DNA from: Ptychodera flava
Taxonomy: Eukaryota > Hemichordata > Enteropneusta > Ptychoderidae
Direction: 5' to 3'
DNA: 64,000 nucleotides
Assembly (NCBI RefSeq): GCF_041260155.1
Contig: NC_091944.1
Span: 22,245,877-22,309,876 of the forward strand
Shown: positions 24,814 to 37,600 of the stretch, in pieces
How the letters are laid out: each line of letters begins with the position of its first letter
Numbering within the stretch: the stretch's first letter is position 1
Notes under the pieces: generated by a model
Told to the model about the DNA's origin: nothing
Database searches by the model: none
The model's input: the letters and a program-made list of their open reading frames with translations, nothing else
Translations under genes and position numbers: made by a program

Positions 24814-25006
24814 TTAAAGGTATACTGTCACCTGTTCGAATTTTGCCACAGCTACCATGGAAAGAGAAAATCTAACCAATCGCAGATTTTAAGAGGGTGG
24901 CCGCTTTTTAAAAACAGCGCCCTCACATGGGCATTTTGAATACCAAGGAACACCTCTTTGACCATATATGGGCATATTTAGATTACAGGTGACTGTATAT
25001 CTTTAA
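24814..25006. mobile_element. MITE family B (193 bp), TTAA type
   Basis: Ends TTAAAGGTATACTGTCACCT and its complement (CAGGTGACTGTATATCTTTAA) with TTAA at both sides. The interior CATGGAAAGAGAAAATCTAA and GGTGGCCGCTTTTTAAAAAC is shared with the second copy at 38026-38210. Confidence 0.8.
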
Positions 25007-25029
25007 AATCAAAGAAACAAATTGACCTA

Positions 25030-25230
25030 AAATTTATCAATATTTGAAAATCCAAATGGCCAATATACCTGTGTTCAGTCTGCTGGGAAAAATTAAATTT
25101 GTGATTCTGTCACAAACAAAACAAGACAGCAAAAATTTCATTTCCTCAACGGGCTCCAAAATGAATCCACACAAGCGGTAGACCGGTCAAGTATTGTGAA
25201 AACATGAGTGCACATATCTGGCACATTTGA
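25030..25230 (-). mobile_element. MITE family A, partial copy
   Basis: Distal half only: CAATATTTGAAAATCCAAATGG, GGGAAAAATTAAATTTGTG and CCACACAAGCGGTAGACC. It lies directly against family B, just past the 3' end of the histidine-rich gene. Confidence 0.6.
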
Positions 25231-25297
25231 CCTTCAAGGGACAGGAAATGACTGGCAAAACTTGTAAATTTGTATCTGTTCTGTGTATTTTACACAA

Positions 25298-25303
25298 TTT
25301 ATT
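25298..25303 (-). promoter_or_regulatory. Poly(A) signal of the histidine-rich gene
   Basis: AATAAA on the minus strand, 100 bases after the TGA at 25405-25403; no nearer signal was seen. Confidence 0.5.
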
Positions 25304-25402
25304 ACTAACTCTGTCCGGAGGGTTAATTAACATACATCTGAATCCAAAGAATTTACAAACAGATTCAGCGGAATATCACACAGGGAGGCTCCGTACACTG
25401 CG

Positions 25403-28400
25403 TCAAGTGTGGAGAATGACGATGGGTATCTTGCGATGGGCCAGCCAATTACTGAAGAACTCCGGAGGTGCATTCAAGATATTCTCTAAGACAAAGTAAA
25501 GTGCCATCTGCATATGAATAGTCATCAGTTCGTCGGCCGGCAGTGACATTACTATCAGACACAGCCTTTCCTGAAAGGGAGATAAAAATATTGTTAGTCA
25601 TGCAGTACACTGATACAGTCATGGTCATAAAACACAAATAAACATTGTTCTCATTTTGTCATTTAAAGAACTAGCTTGCAGTCTGCTATATCCATGTTTG
25701 GAAAACTTTTTTAAATTTTTGTAAAATGTCCGTATCTCATAATTTTCATTTTATGAATAAATGGTGAATCAAATTATGGAAACAACTACAACTTAGACCT
25801 TCAGAGAGAATACGAAAAATTAAGTGTACTTTGCAGGCACTTTCTGTGTTAGACAAAATGTGCAGACAATTTTCTAATCAGTTAAAACACTTTTAATAAA
25901 GGAAAGTGACAATGTGGCAATCTAAAAGAAGTCTTTCTTTGACGGTCTGATTGGAAACATATAAGGGTAAGAATTGTAAATTTGATTCAATGGATATAAA
26001 GTACTCTCTGTACTAAAACATTTTTACTACAAAGGCGCCTCAACAAAATTTGCAATTCAAGTACAGAAAAATTCTCATGCTTTATTACCAAAATTGTGAT
26101 ATCTTTTTTTCACTGCATTGCAGTGGTGATGGAAATGTTACCAGGTGTGATAAGAGATTTCAAAATACATTGAAGGCAGCAAAACTTCACGACCTTGAGA
26201 ATGATTGTGACCAGACCACAATGCTTGACAGAAGTTCAGATGGAGCAAACTGACTGAAGGAGAACTTAAACTTTGGAAGTTATTTGGACAAAGTACTAGT
26301 AGTTCATAAAGAGAGTGTTTCCATTAACTCCCAGGGTAATATGCAAATGCCATGATAGTCTAGTACATAAAGAAATATATCAAAACTTCCATCCACCATT
26401 AGATGGGCCAACACCCTCACAGATGTTCAACTGTGATATACTGAGAAGTTCAATGTTAGCTCTGAGAACAAAACTTCTTACCTTGCCACTTGGTATTGAC
26501 TTGGCATCTTCAAATGAAAATTTGTAGAGTTTCTTTAAGATGTCATTGATGTCGCAGTCATGGTTACCGACCACGTGATGGCAATCAGTTTTCAAATCTA
26601 TGTACCTATGACATGGGCAGGAAATACAACAGGTGTATTAGCACATACATCTTTCTTATACCAGATCTAGGCAATTCAAATAATGGACAGCCGTGGGAGA
26701 CTGATACAAAACATTCTGAAGACCTGTTGAGTGGATGAAATCTTCGCTGACTTGTTTTGTGAGAATTACAAACATACTTTGAAACCATTTACTATTCAAT
26801 TATGACTTATCATAAAATGAAAAAATTAAAACATAATGAATCTATTTTATATGACTAACTGAAATATACTCTTCCTTCTTGAACCAAAATTATCAGAAAT
26901 GATACTTTTCATCTCACCAAATAAATTTTTCTGTCACAATTACTACCATACTGATAGAACTGTATAGAAATATTGAACAATGATAGCATGGCATGCTGTG
27001 AAAACACTGCCAGCGTACAGAAAAAGATGTTATGAAGTCTTACCACTTGGACGGTTTGACATCGAAATCCATCTCCTGTCCGTTGGCGTGCTGTGCCGTG
27101 GCACTCCTCATAGCCCGCAGCTCTTTCTCAAATAACGGACTTAACTTCAGAGCCATGAACTTCTGTATAAATGTCTTGCATCTCTCCCTGTGCGGGATAT
27201 CCACAAAGGGATAGAAATTCAAACAAATGGTGGAATTTGCTGAAACTTTATCCATGTAAGGTGATGCTCACTTCAATGATGAGAGTTTTGAACTTTTGAT
27301 CGTATGTACCTCAAGGGAACAGAAATCTTTCATATTCAAGAACAGAATTCATGACAATAAAAACTTTTGGATCACATCATTACCAAACTACCCGATATTT
27401 TCAGCTTTGAAATTCAAAATGGCGGCTCATTCCCATCATAATTCTATGGGAAGAATTACATTTACTTCACTTTCTTTGCAGGTTCAAAATGAGTCGACAA
27501 AACCCCTAGTCCACTAAAGACTTGTAAAATTTCGAAAAATCCTGTTCTGGGGTGCATTATGCCAACGTGGTATCCTGGCACAGAATATTCCATGTGCCAA
27601 GATGCTGTCATTTACTGCACTGACTTAAAGCTTCATCTTTTGAAACTAATGACATATTTTTTTCTTATTCTGACAAAATACATGTCATATTCCATTTAAC
27701 TGTATTAGATGGTAAATTCTTACCAACCAGGAAGTAGTCTCATTGCCTTTAACTGTATTAGACTAATTAATTCTCATCAACCATGAAATCAACTCAGACT
27801 ATATTCCTAAAGGCAGCATTTTTATAATACTGACTTAAACTTCTAACTTCTAGCCGGCACCAACCTTTCCATCCTCTCTAAGTCTGTTAACACATCCCTA
27901 GTCATCTTACTCTGCACTTTATCAAATTCTGTCCTGAGACCCTCAACTGGACTTTCAATGTCATTGTCATCTTCCTCAGCTGGTTTATCTCCCTGGCTAG
28001 CGCTACCGTGAGCTGTCTTTTTGACTAAAAGATCCAGATAATAAGGTTAAAACAATGTATTTGTTTTTGCTGATTCCAGAATGCGTATTTGCTGAGTCCC
28101 CTCATGAAAAAGATGTACTCTACAGAATTTTATAGTTCTATAGCTTAGGCCAAGAAAAATAAAATGTTTGTTTCTCATCCTCGCGAGCGTCAATTCAGAC
28201 CTGCTGCGTCAACCTTTTTTTTCTGCTCATAAAGGAATGAAATGAAAAAAAAAACCTGCAAAAATACATGACGATAGTGCATAACACAGTGTTGTGTAAA
28301 ACGTAACTGTAACAAAATAACTGACACTAACATTCCATTCGGAACTGTACACGTATGTCACTGTTATATTAAGCTGTCAAAACTGCATTGCTGCATTAAA

Positions 28401-31400
28401 AGTCAAACCACAGAAATGTTGCTACAGTATACAAAAATACTGAAGCACACTGCTGTGCATGTATCTCTGTGTGCATTCTTATGCTGTTTTCATGTTTTTT
28501 ACTCGTTCTTGTTGGTTGAAGAATAAAAAAAATGAGAAGAACCTTTTGCCAATTTTTATGAATTTTTCTGCGATTTTTTTGATAATTTTGGACCAAATGG
28601 ACATCACATTTTGTTGGCTAAAGCTTTTTATCAAAACTTTGGCAGAAATCAGGAATCTGAAATCAAAATGTTTAATTTATAAACATTACTTATCATTATT
28701 TATAAATCAATGTATTGCTTGCTAACCCCTGTGATATTGGTCTCAAAAGCAGAAACTTTTTACTACGTCCGGATATGAAATGATTGGTAAAGGGAAAACT
28801 GATATAAAAAAGATGATGTAACGCATATATATTCCAAAGTCGTCTGAGTAAAATACCTTTGTCAGGCACGGTCACACCCTCTAACAGCCAATAGGGCGGC
28901 TTCTCATGGTGGTGATCATGGCGACGGTAGCTTCTGTAGCTGCTAACTATATGAGAGAAAACACCTAACATACATGGCAAACACGATCACATTCACAACA
29001 TACACAAAAGAAGTCATTACTACGGAGGAAACAATAGCCAGCGAGTAATCTCACGTGGAAATGAATAATCAAAATGTTTGAATGAAGAAGGGGTCGGGTG
29101 ATTTTTTCTCTATTCAGTTTGTCAGATGATAGAAAATTGACTTATTAAATAGTGGTATACTGTAATTACACGTCCTGACAACAGCTATAGAAATTGTGTA
29201 AAGCAATGGAAAAGAAACTCTAAAGGCCTGCTGCAAATTTGTATTGCACGAGAGATTGAAATTTAATATATTTTGACGCACATTGGGAAATAGAGAAGTC
29301 TCTCTCTCTCCCTCCCTAGATACAGATAAAAACGTTTCATTGTACTTCAGAACTGAAGTCTTAGTACATTACAGCATTAGAGTAGAGAGTACACATACTG
29401 TGCACAGCATGGATTGGACAGCATCAACTGTATTTTGATGGCCAGGGTTTTATATATTGTACTGCTAGTACTGCACATGGCATTCCTACCGAGGTGTTCA
29501 ATTTGTTGGGCAGTTTTGTTTTCAAGTATTTAGAAAAAAACTACCAGATGCACATAAGCAATTTCGAGTTTAAAACTGTTTTTTTTCCAGAGGTATATAC
29601 TTCTGACAATTCCATCTAGCTGTTACATCACCTCGATCAATATTCATTCCTCGTCCATGCTTTGATATTTAGCTGGTTTGAAATTTGGAATGGGGAGAGA
29701 ATATTGCCCACATACATGTGAATTTATAATTCTTGAAATATGAATTTCTAATTTCATAATCATTAAATGCAATTCTTGGCAAGACTGTAAAAAACTGGGC
29801 CCCACGATACAATTTTTACAAATCAACAGATTTCTAAGGGATCCAGTTGCTTCATCAATTCCTGAAAGGGCCCTATAAGACAAACCAGTTGTTGTCATGA
29901 CAACGATGATTGGGCCCAGTTATCTTCAGGTGAGCCCAATTACCATGAAATCGCTGATTATGATGAGGGTTAGGCTGACTGCTGAGACGATGTTGCACGG
30001 ATGACAGGGGGTTTAGTTTGTCTTTATCCTTTTCATGGCCGTGTCTTTCCGTGTGACCGGCATGGAGCAGGTCGTCCCAGGTGTCAACGCGGTGATCCCT
30101 GTCGTGGCGATGCTCCTTGTGCATCCTGTTCCCTAAATTTGACCGATACCTGGAAGAGAGGAATTTCACTCATTCATGAAACAGGTTGCATCATTCAGTT
30201 TTACAATGCATCCATGAAACTTGGTTTTGACAAAAATCGAGATCCTTACAAATTTGAATTTTGCTGAACCTAACCTGACCTATTCAAAACCTCCCAAACT
30301 TTTGCATATTTTAACTAATAACACATGATTAAGCCAAATTTTGCTGTTTTTTTTAATGGGTCATGCCCTAACTTATAAAATATAAGAAAACATTCCTGAC
30401 TGACCTACTTATCTTTTGACAGCATATAAAGGAACTCCACAGATTTCATTTGGTTTATATAAAAGTAAATTTTCTCCATCCTTTTACCAAACTGCAATTA
30501 AACCTCAATTGACTGTAATGATATTTGCAAGTCTTACAAATCTTTAAACTTGCGCCTTTTGCCTTTAAAGATCGGTTATTGCTCTATTAAATCACGTCAT
30601 TGTCAATGACATAGTCCCCACTTGGTCAATGAATTTGGAAACTATTGACGGAAATGATGGTCATATCGGATTGTATCTCAAAACAAATCAACTTGCATAT
30701 GGATGACATAGGCAATAATCCTTGTTTGAAAGAAACTGCTCCGACGCACGCATGGACATGACCAAATCTATAAGTCCCCCTGGACTTTGTCCATGGGGAC
30801 TAAAAAAAACGGCAATGCTGTGTTGAAGCTAGGTGGATGCGTAGTGTCCAATGTACTTATCAGCACCTAATTTGCAGTCTGAACTAGAATAGACGACAAT
30901 AAATTGCATATTGTATACGTTGTGTTGTCTTTGCAAAGCTGATACTTTGTACTTCACCATGATTTATTGAGAAAAAATGTACTCATCTGCTGTAATAAAA
31001 CGATGAAATGTATTCAAATGTTACCAAATATTGTCCCTTTAACTTTACTACGCAAGCATGTTATCAATATTCTTGCATTACCTGTTAATATGCAACAACC
31101 GAGTTTTCATTCGTAACCCGTATGATATATCTTCACAATTCATTTATTATCATAGAATCTGTGTCTCTTTTCTTCCTTACTTACTTTCGCCAAGTCTGCG
31201 TCGGTGTGACTGCCCTCAACATGGACAATGTGCGGTCTGTTCCGCCCGAGTGGTGGGCATCCTGATGATGCTTAGACGTGCCGGCGCCGTGGACCGAGGG
31301 ATGAGGATGAGAGTGAGGGTGGAGATGGGTGTGAGGGTGAGTGTGATGATGGTGGTAATGGTAGTGGTGGTGATGATGATGATGAGTGGAGTGGTGTCCT

Positions 31401-31556
31401 CCGGCACCATGGTGACCGTGTGGAGACAACGCCTCCATGGAGTGAATGGCATCAAGGTGAATGGCGTGTCCAGCATTGGCAAGCCTGTGTGGACGACTGT
31501 CAAAGAAAACAAAGAAAAGCAAGGAAGTCATTGTCAGCGAGCAGTAAATATATAGC

Positions 31557-31602
<46 letters not shown>

Positions 31603-34600
31603 ACAGGCTGTGATACATGTATGAAATAGATAATTCTATGTTTGATTTGGTAACTCATTGGTTAATAAAGAAAATGTATAACTGAAAACATTGACATTAC
31701 TTTAAATAAGTTGGTAAACATGTATTCACAGCATTTAGGAGCAAAAGGTATGAAATGATTATGTAGGATTAAGGGAATTTGATCACCATATCTATATGCA
31801 AATTTGCAGTAACAGGCAGCTTTAAGATAAAGTTTAAACCTTATATGGATATTTGCAAATTTGCAGTGAACTGGTAACATAATAAAATTTGCATTTACCT
31901 TATATGGATATATGCAAATTTGCAGTGAACTGGTAACTTTATAACAAAGTTTGCATTTACCATATACGAATATACAACTTTGCAATGACTGGTAATATTA
32001 ATTAACACTTTGAACCCGGCTCGGACATAAATGTCCGATGACGTCATAGAGTACCAGGGGGTAAGGGTGCAAAGGGTTAAGATAAAGTTTGCCCTTACCT
32101 TATATTAATATATGTAAATTTCCAGATAAGGGTAACAATACGATAAAGTTTGCATTTACCTTATGGCTGGCCTACCATTGTGATCTAAGATAACATCTTT
32201 CTTTGAGTATGTCTTCACAGTATCATGAGACAGTGGCACTCTAGATCTGAGATCGCGGCTCTTCACATTGTGCATACAACACAGGAGGGTGTGAATCGCC
32301 TCCAGTTTTCGTAACAACATCTTTCGAGATCGATAAAATGACATCCTATTTTCAAAGAGAGACAGTTGAATAGTTTCTGATTAAAAAAATTATTTTTACA
32401 TTAATATCTTCATATCTTGCAGTAATCTTCTGTCTGGAAATAAACAGTCTGGACAGGATGTTACTATTTACTTTGTAGACACCTGCAGGTCTTCAGAGGG
32501 TATATGTTCAAGTCAAATGTATGCAATCACTATCAATCCCAAGAAGTGACATCTTTCTTGGGAAAAACTTTTTTTCTCATTTTGACCATAGATAGGTCCA
32601 CCAACACTACTTGAAACAACAGGAATGAACCAGACTTTTTGACGCTGCAGACACTGCTATGCTGTACAACAGAATTGCGGTCAATGCAGTAGTAGTGTTT
32701 TATGCAGGGCTTTGAATCCCTAGGCCCTCTGTAAGAGTCTTTGATGAAATAATTGTCAGGCACCATTTTCTTTGTGATGCTTGATATTACCCAAGGCAAA
32801 ATATCTAGAAACATCTGACAAAACATCGACAACTTGTATCATGTAAATCAAACTATAATTCACATATTCTATTTCACCATCCACAGAGTTGAATGATTTA
32901 AAAAGCAATGAAATGAACAAAAATTATACTGAAAGGTCATGACACAGTCCCTCTGTGGATAGAGGGACTGTGGTCATGAATATGGTATACAATGTGAAAG
33001 CTCTTTGCTTTATGACTATGGCAATCATTATATCTTTTTGATATATGGATTTTACTGAGATCTTATCGTATTTGCTTTTTATATTTCAACAGGGACTTGT
33101 CACCGTAGGACTTGCTTTGAGCAACTGTTTGCAAGTAGTTAGTGACGCATTTAAATAGCCAGATAGTTATTTTTTTTGGTCCATTACTCCTGTCTGCATC
33201 AATGAGCATGATACCGATTCCTTCAACCAGGGAAATCTAACGCTATTTAACACCATTATACTGCGTTGTTGTGTTTTCATTGCAGCAGTTTTACCGGATA
33301 GAAAGTCATGTACACCCCAGACATGCAGTTTATTTCTCTGTCACTGTGATAATCATGTGGACACGGTTGTCAAAAGAGCATTTTGTAATTGAAATGAGCT
33401 GTAAAGAGACATTGATATCATATCAGCAGTGTCAACTTGTGTTGACATCTTTTTGTGAAAGTTTTCCTTTTCAAAGATAGAACACACAGTACTAAATATG
33501 TCTTCACTGTCTCACTGTCTCTCTTTTAATACACCTTTAGTTTCACCTCGACACATACAGACAGCTTTTAACTTTTTTGCATGTTTCTTCAAAGAAACTT
33601 TCCACCATTCTCTTCCATTATCGACAATACAATCAGTAATCACCAAGAAAGTTTACCAATATTTCAAATTCTGTTGATTGATGATTCTTTGGGAAAAAAT
33701 TAAATTTTCAAATTTTAGATAAACGAGATAGTGGAAAACTTTTCTTCTCTGGCTACAAAGTGAATACATAGCAGAAAACTTTTGCAAATTTTGATTTTCT
33801 AAAAAACATTCCACATTTATTTACTCATAATGACTGCAGTGATCTTTGCTTTATATTTCAAAGAACTTATATGTTTCTTCATCAAATCCATCAAATCATA
33901 TTTCACCATTCCCATACACTTAATCTTAAAAAACTTCATCCAGTTAATCAAAATTAAGGTAGAAGCATCATTGTGTTCATGAACTCGAGCGTTCCTGATT
34001 TAACCTTCATAAACTTATAAGTTACATGATTTTTACATTATTTTACATTCTAAGTTCCTTCATCCAACCCATCAAATTGTATTCCACAACTTACTTCATC
34101 ATGTCCATCTCATCATCGTCGTTGTTCATTATAGCTGGACTCGGTGTCATGATCAGTCTCATTGAGAGTGCTGATTTCACCGGAGCGACTGGTTTGCACG
34201 GGTAGCCATAGCGTGAGTATATTTTGCCTCTGGGCACTGGTGGCATGGTGGACAGAGACGACAACTGACTGTGGATACTTTCTTCAAGACTTTTCCTGGT
34301 TTGCTATGCACAGAGTACAAAAATGAAAGGTTTTGTCAGCAATCATTGATGTACGGTAAAAAGTTACACATACATTCTAAATTTGCATGTAAAAGAGATT
34401 TATTTTCTACTTAAAGATATCCCTCCATTGATTTTGACTACCAAGGAGTTTGTGGAAAGGGAATATAGCCTGCTCCTGAGAATACACACACAATGTGGTG
34501 TTCAGCTGAAGGCCAAAGTTGCATTTCCAAATACTAATTTGAATAAATCCTGTTAACCATGTTCAAGTGTAAACCTCCACATGATGTCATGGGTCAACAG

Positions 34601-37600
34601 AGGTCAGAATTCAATAGATTAATAAATCATTACGAACAGCTGTCCTACCTTTTTTGTAATACTATACTAACACATAATTTTACTTTCTGTAGCTCTTTCC
34701 CAGTTTATATTATGTGACATCTGACACAGATGTAAAAGATCTTCTCAATCTCGCATAAAGAAGCAACTACACATATGACAAAAATCTCTTTCTTTCAGTC
34801 TTAAAACTTTCAACAAATTCATGCCATGGTCATGTGACTAACTGAAAGTTAATTTCAGCGATGGCATTTGTAGAGTCTATGGTGAAACTTTTGCATAAAA
34901 TCTTCAGAGCTTACACCTGACTTGGTAAAGCCTTATTAGGGAAATGTTATCTGACATGTCCAGGGCAGCTTTCATCCCTGTCAGCGAGCAGATGTTGAAA
35001 ATTGTAATGCTTTGTGTACTAATTTTTAGTAGTATGTGCCTCGAAAGTGCACGATTTAAATTTTTGCTCAAACTTTCTGCAATGAAACTTTCAACCATTC
35101 TCTTGCCACATCAATCAGGGGTCACCATGCAAAGTTTGGTATTTGAGAAACAAACCATCTCAACATCTACCGATATTTGAAATTCAAAATAGCTTCATTC
35201 CCTGTGTTATCTCGATGAGGAACAATAAAATATTTGATTTTCAAAACACTAAGATAGTGAAAATTTTCCTAACTCCAACAGCTTTAAAATGAGCCCCCAC
35301 AAGTGGTATATCAGAGAAGTATTGGACAAATTTGAGTCTGACAATCTGTCCCCGAGGCGCATTCTACCTTAATGTATATGGTTTTGGCAAAATCACTACA
35401 ATTACTACAATGGCTTGCTTATATTTGCCTTATAATGAAGATGAAATGCAATTTCACTGGAAAAGCCAACAGAACAGCGCCTACAGAAATTTTGCATAAT
35501 TTTAATTATATAGGGCTGGAAAATATGTGTACATTACATCCTCAATATACACAAGTACCCAGGGGGGATGGTGGCAATTTGCTCAACGTGTAGCCGTTAA
35601 TGGTGGCCACTATACAAACACACCCACTGCTTCACTTGAGCAGAAATTTTTCTTGCAAAAACCCTAAATGAGATAAGAAGACAAACACATGCAAAATTGT
35701 GAATTGAAGAGAAAACGTATTTCTTCTAAATCAAAACACAACTCAACAATGCCCATCATTGCATGTACTTAATTTTCCTGGCAGGATGGCGGAGGTGCTG
35801 TGTGAGAATGTCAATATATATATTCATAGCACTCCAAAAACATGGGTATGCCTGGAAGGTATACACAATTGCGTAGAAGAATAATTTAATAATTACAGTC
35901 ATTCGCATTTATATTCCACTTGAATTTTTTTAATGGATGACTGATTGAGTCTTGACCTATTTTTTTTGTAAAATGTGCCGGTCGTTCTCCTTTCACGACA
36001 AACAGAGTTGAATTGTTGCAAGCCACCTTAAAGGCCCACAAGCTGCATATGTTTTGTAATTTGTTGCCATAAAAATATCTCCAATTTCTCAGGTATTTGT
36101 TGAAATCTTCCTATTACCTGGTAATACATTACAACAACACTTATTAGTAATGGGAATCTTTGAGAAAATTAAACTTTTCACTTCATTTTAAATTTCCCGC
36201 CATTTTGCCAAAACTGGGCATATTAAAAACAATGACACAAAACTACTTTTCATGCAAAAGTAAAATCGTAAAAGTAATACACAAAGTTGCAGTTGGTGGG
36301 CCTTTAATAAAGTTTCAATGGAAAACATCCTCCATGGTATTTGATCACTATATATTGTCTGCTGTAATGTGTGTTAAATGTTCTGTGGAAAATATTGGAA
36401 CTTGTGACGTTTTATCCTGCACACACTTCACACGATAATTATCCTTTGGTATCAACTCCTTATCTTATCACCACAGATACACTGGCCAAATCACTGTGTT
36501 AATGACCGTGATTGTCTTTATGTGTGTGTCTGTTATATAAAAAGGCAATTTCATGGAAGATAGAGCTATTATTTCTGTCTCATCACAGGAGAGAGAGAGC
36601 GATTGTGAAAGGTTTGGGAAAATAAACATATTGCAAGAAGTAACTCATTGATGACCCCCCTATAAAGGCAAAGAGCAGATGACTTTGACAAATTTCCACC
36701 TGAAACATGTCAATTTCTTACTTTATAATGGGAAAGTCACACATATACGCCTGATTCACAACACTATGGTAAACAATTATTGAAATGTCTCTTAAACCCT
36801 CTTGAAAATAATTTTACAACCATCAATCTATAGGATTACACCACTGGAATCAAGTTAAGTCCTAAAATTCTGTAACATACTAGGGGGGATATTATCAAAT
36901 ATTGATCAAATGTTAAATACAGTCCAATCATTGCCTACGCTGTGCACCCAGTTTTTCCATTCACGATATTCTGTCTGTAGTCGATGTGGTGATTGACAGT
37001 TGTCAGACACCAGTCTGACCTTTGACTCACGAAACCTTAGAGCAAATTCAGGAATTTCTAGAATTTGTTTGCACTGGCGCTCTATAACTATGTGTATTAT
37101 ATGTAACATTGTTCTGCGTCAGACAAAATAGCTTTAAAATGAGCCGCCCCACAAGTGGTATACCAGAAAAGTATAGGAAAAATTAAAGGGGTCTGAATAT
37201 CTGTCCCCGAGGTGAACTCTACATTAAAGAGTATGCAAAAGCTACAATCTTGTTCTCACCTCCAATTCTTTGACACATTTATCGAATGTCTGCCCTCCCT
37301 TGACTGCAGTCATAATGTCTTCTGAATCTTGCAGCTGATGTTTGATGTGAAGAAACCCCGCCGAAGCCACCGCTGCGTTCTTGACATTGGTCTTGCTGCC
37401 TTCAGATGGACCTTGAAATTTCTGCAGTGTTAAAAAAGTGACATAGTGCAGTTCATTGATCCATTGAGCAATTATATCAAAAACATTTACTGATTGCTAG
37501 GCTGCAGCTAATGGTACATTGAATACGTATATATTATAGTAAATTTTTAAAATACCATGTCTTCATTTACTTTTTTCTGACATTTACAGGCAAAAAGTGT

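Noticed and set aside
25449-25637. 62-codon frame over the last exon of the histidine-rich gene
   Set aside because: Wrong frame: the exon 12 donor phase requires the frame reading ERLCLIVMSLPADELM, which also ends in a sensible stop.
31216-31512. Second minus-strand frame through exon 7 (Thr/Ile-rich)
   Set aside because: It stops before the donor at 31185 and does not match the phase of the flanking exons.
31058-31555. 165-codon plus-strand frame rich in Val and Met
   Set aside because: It is the reverse of the histidine codons in exon 7 of the minus-strand gene, whose phases and splice sites fit far better.
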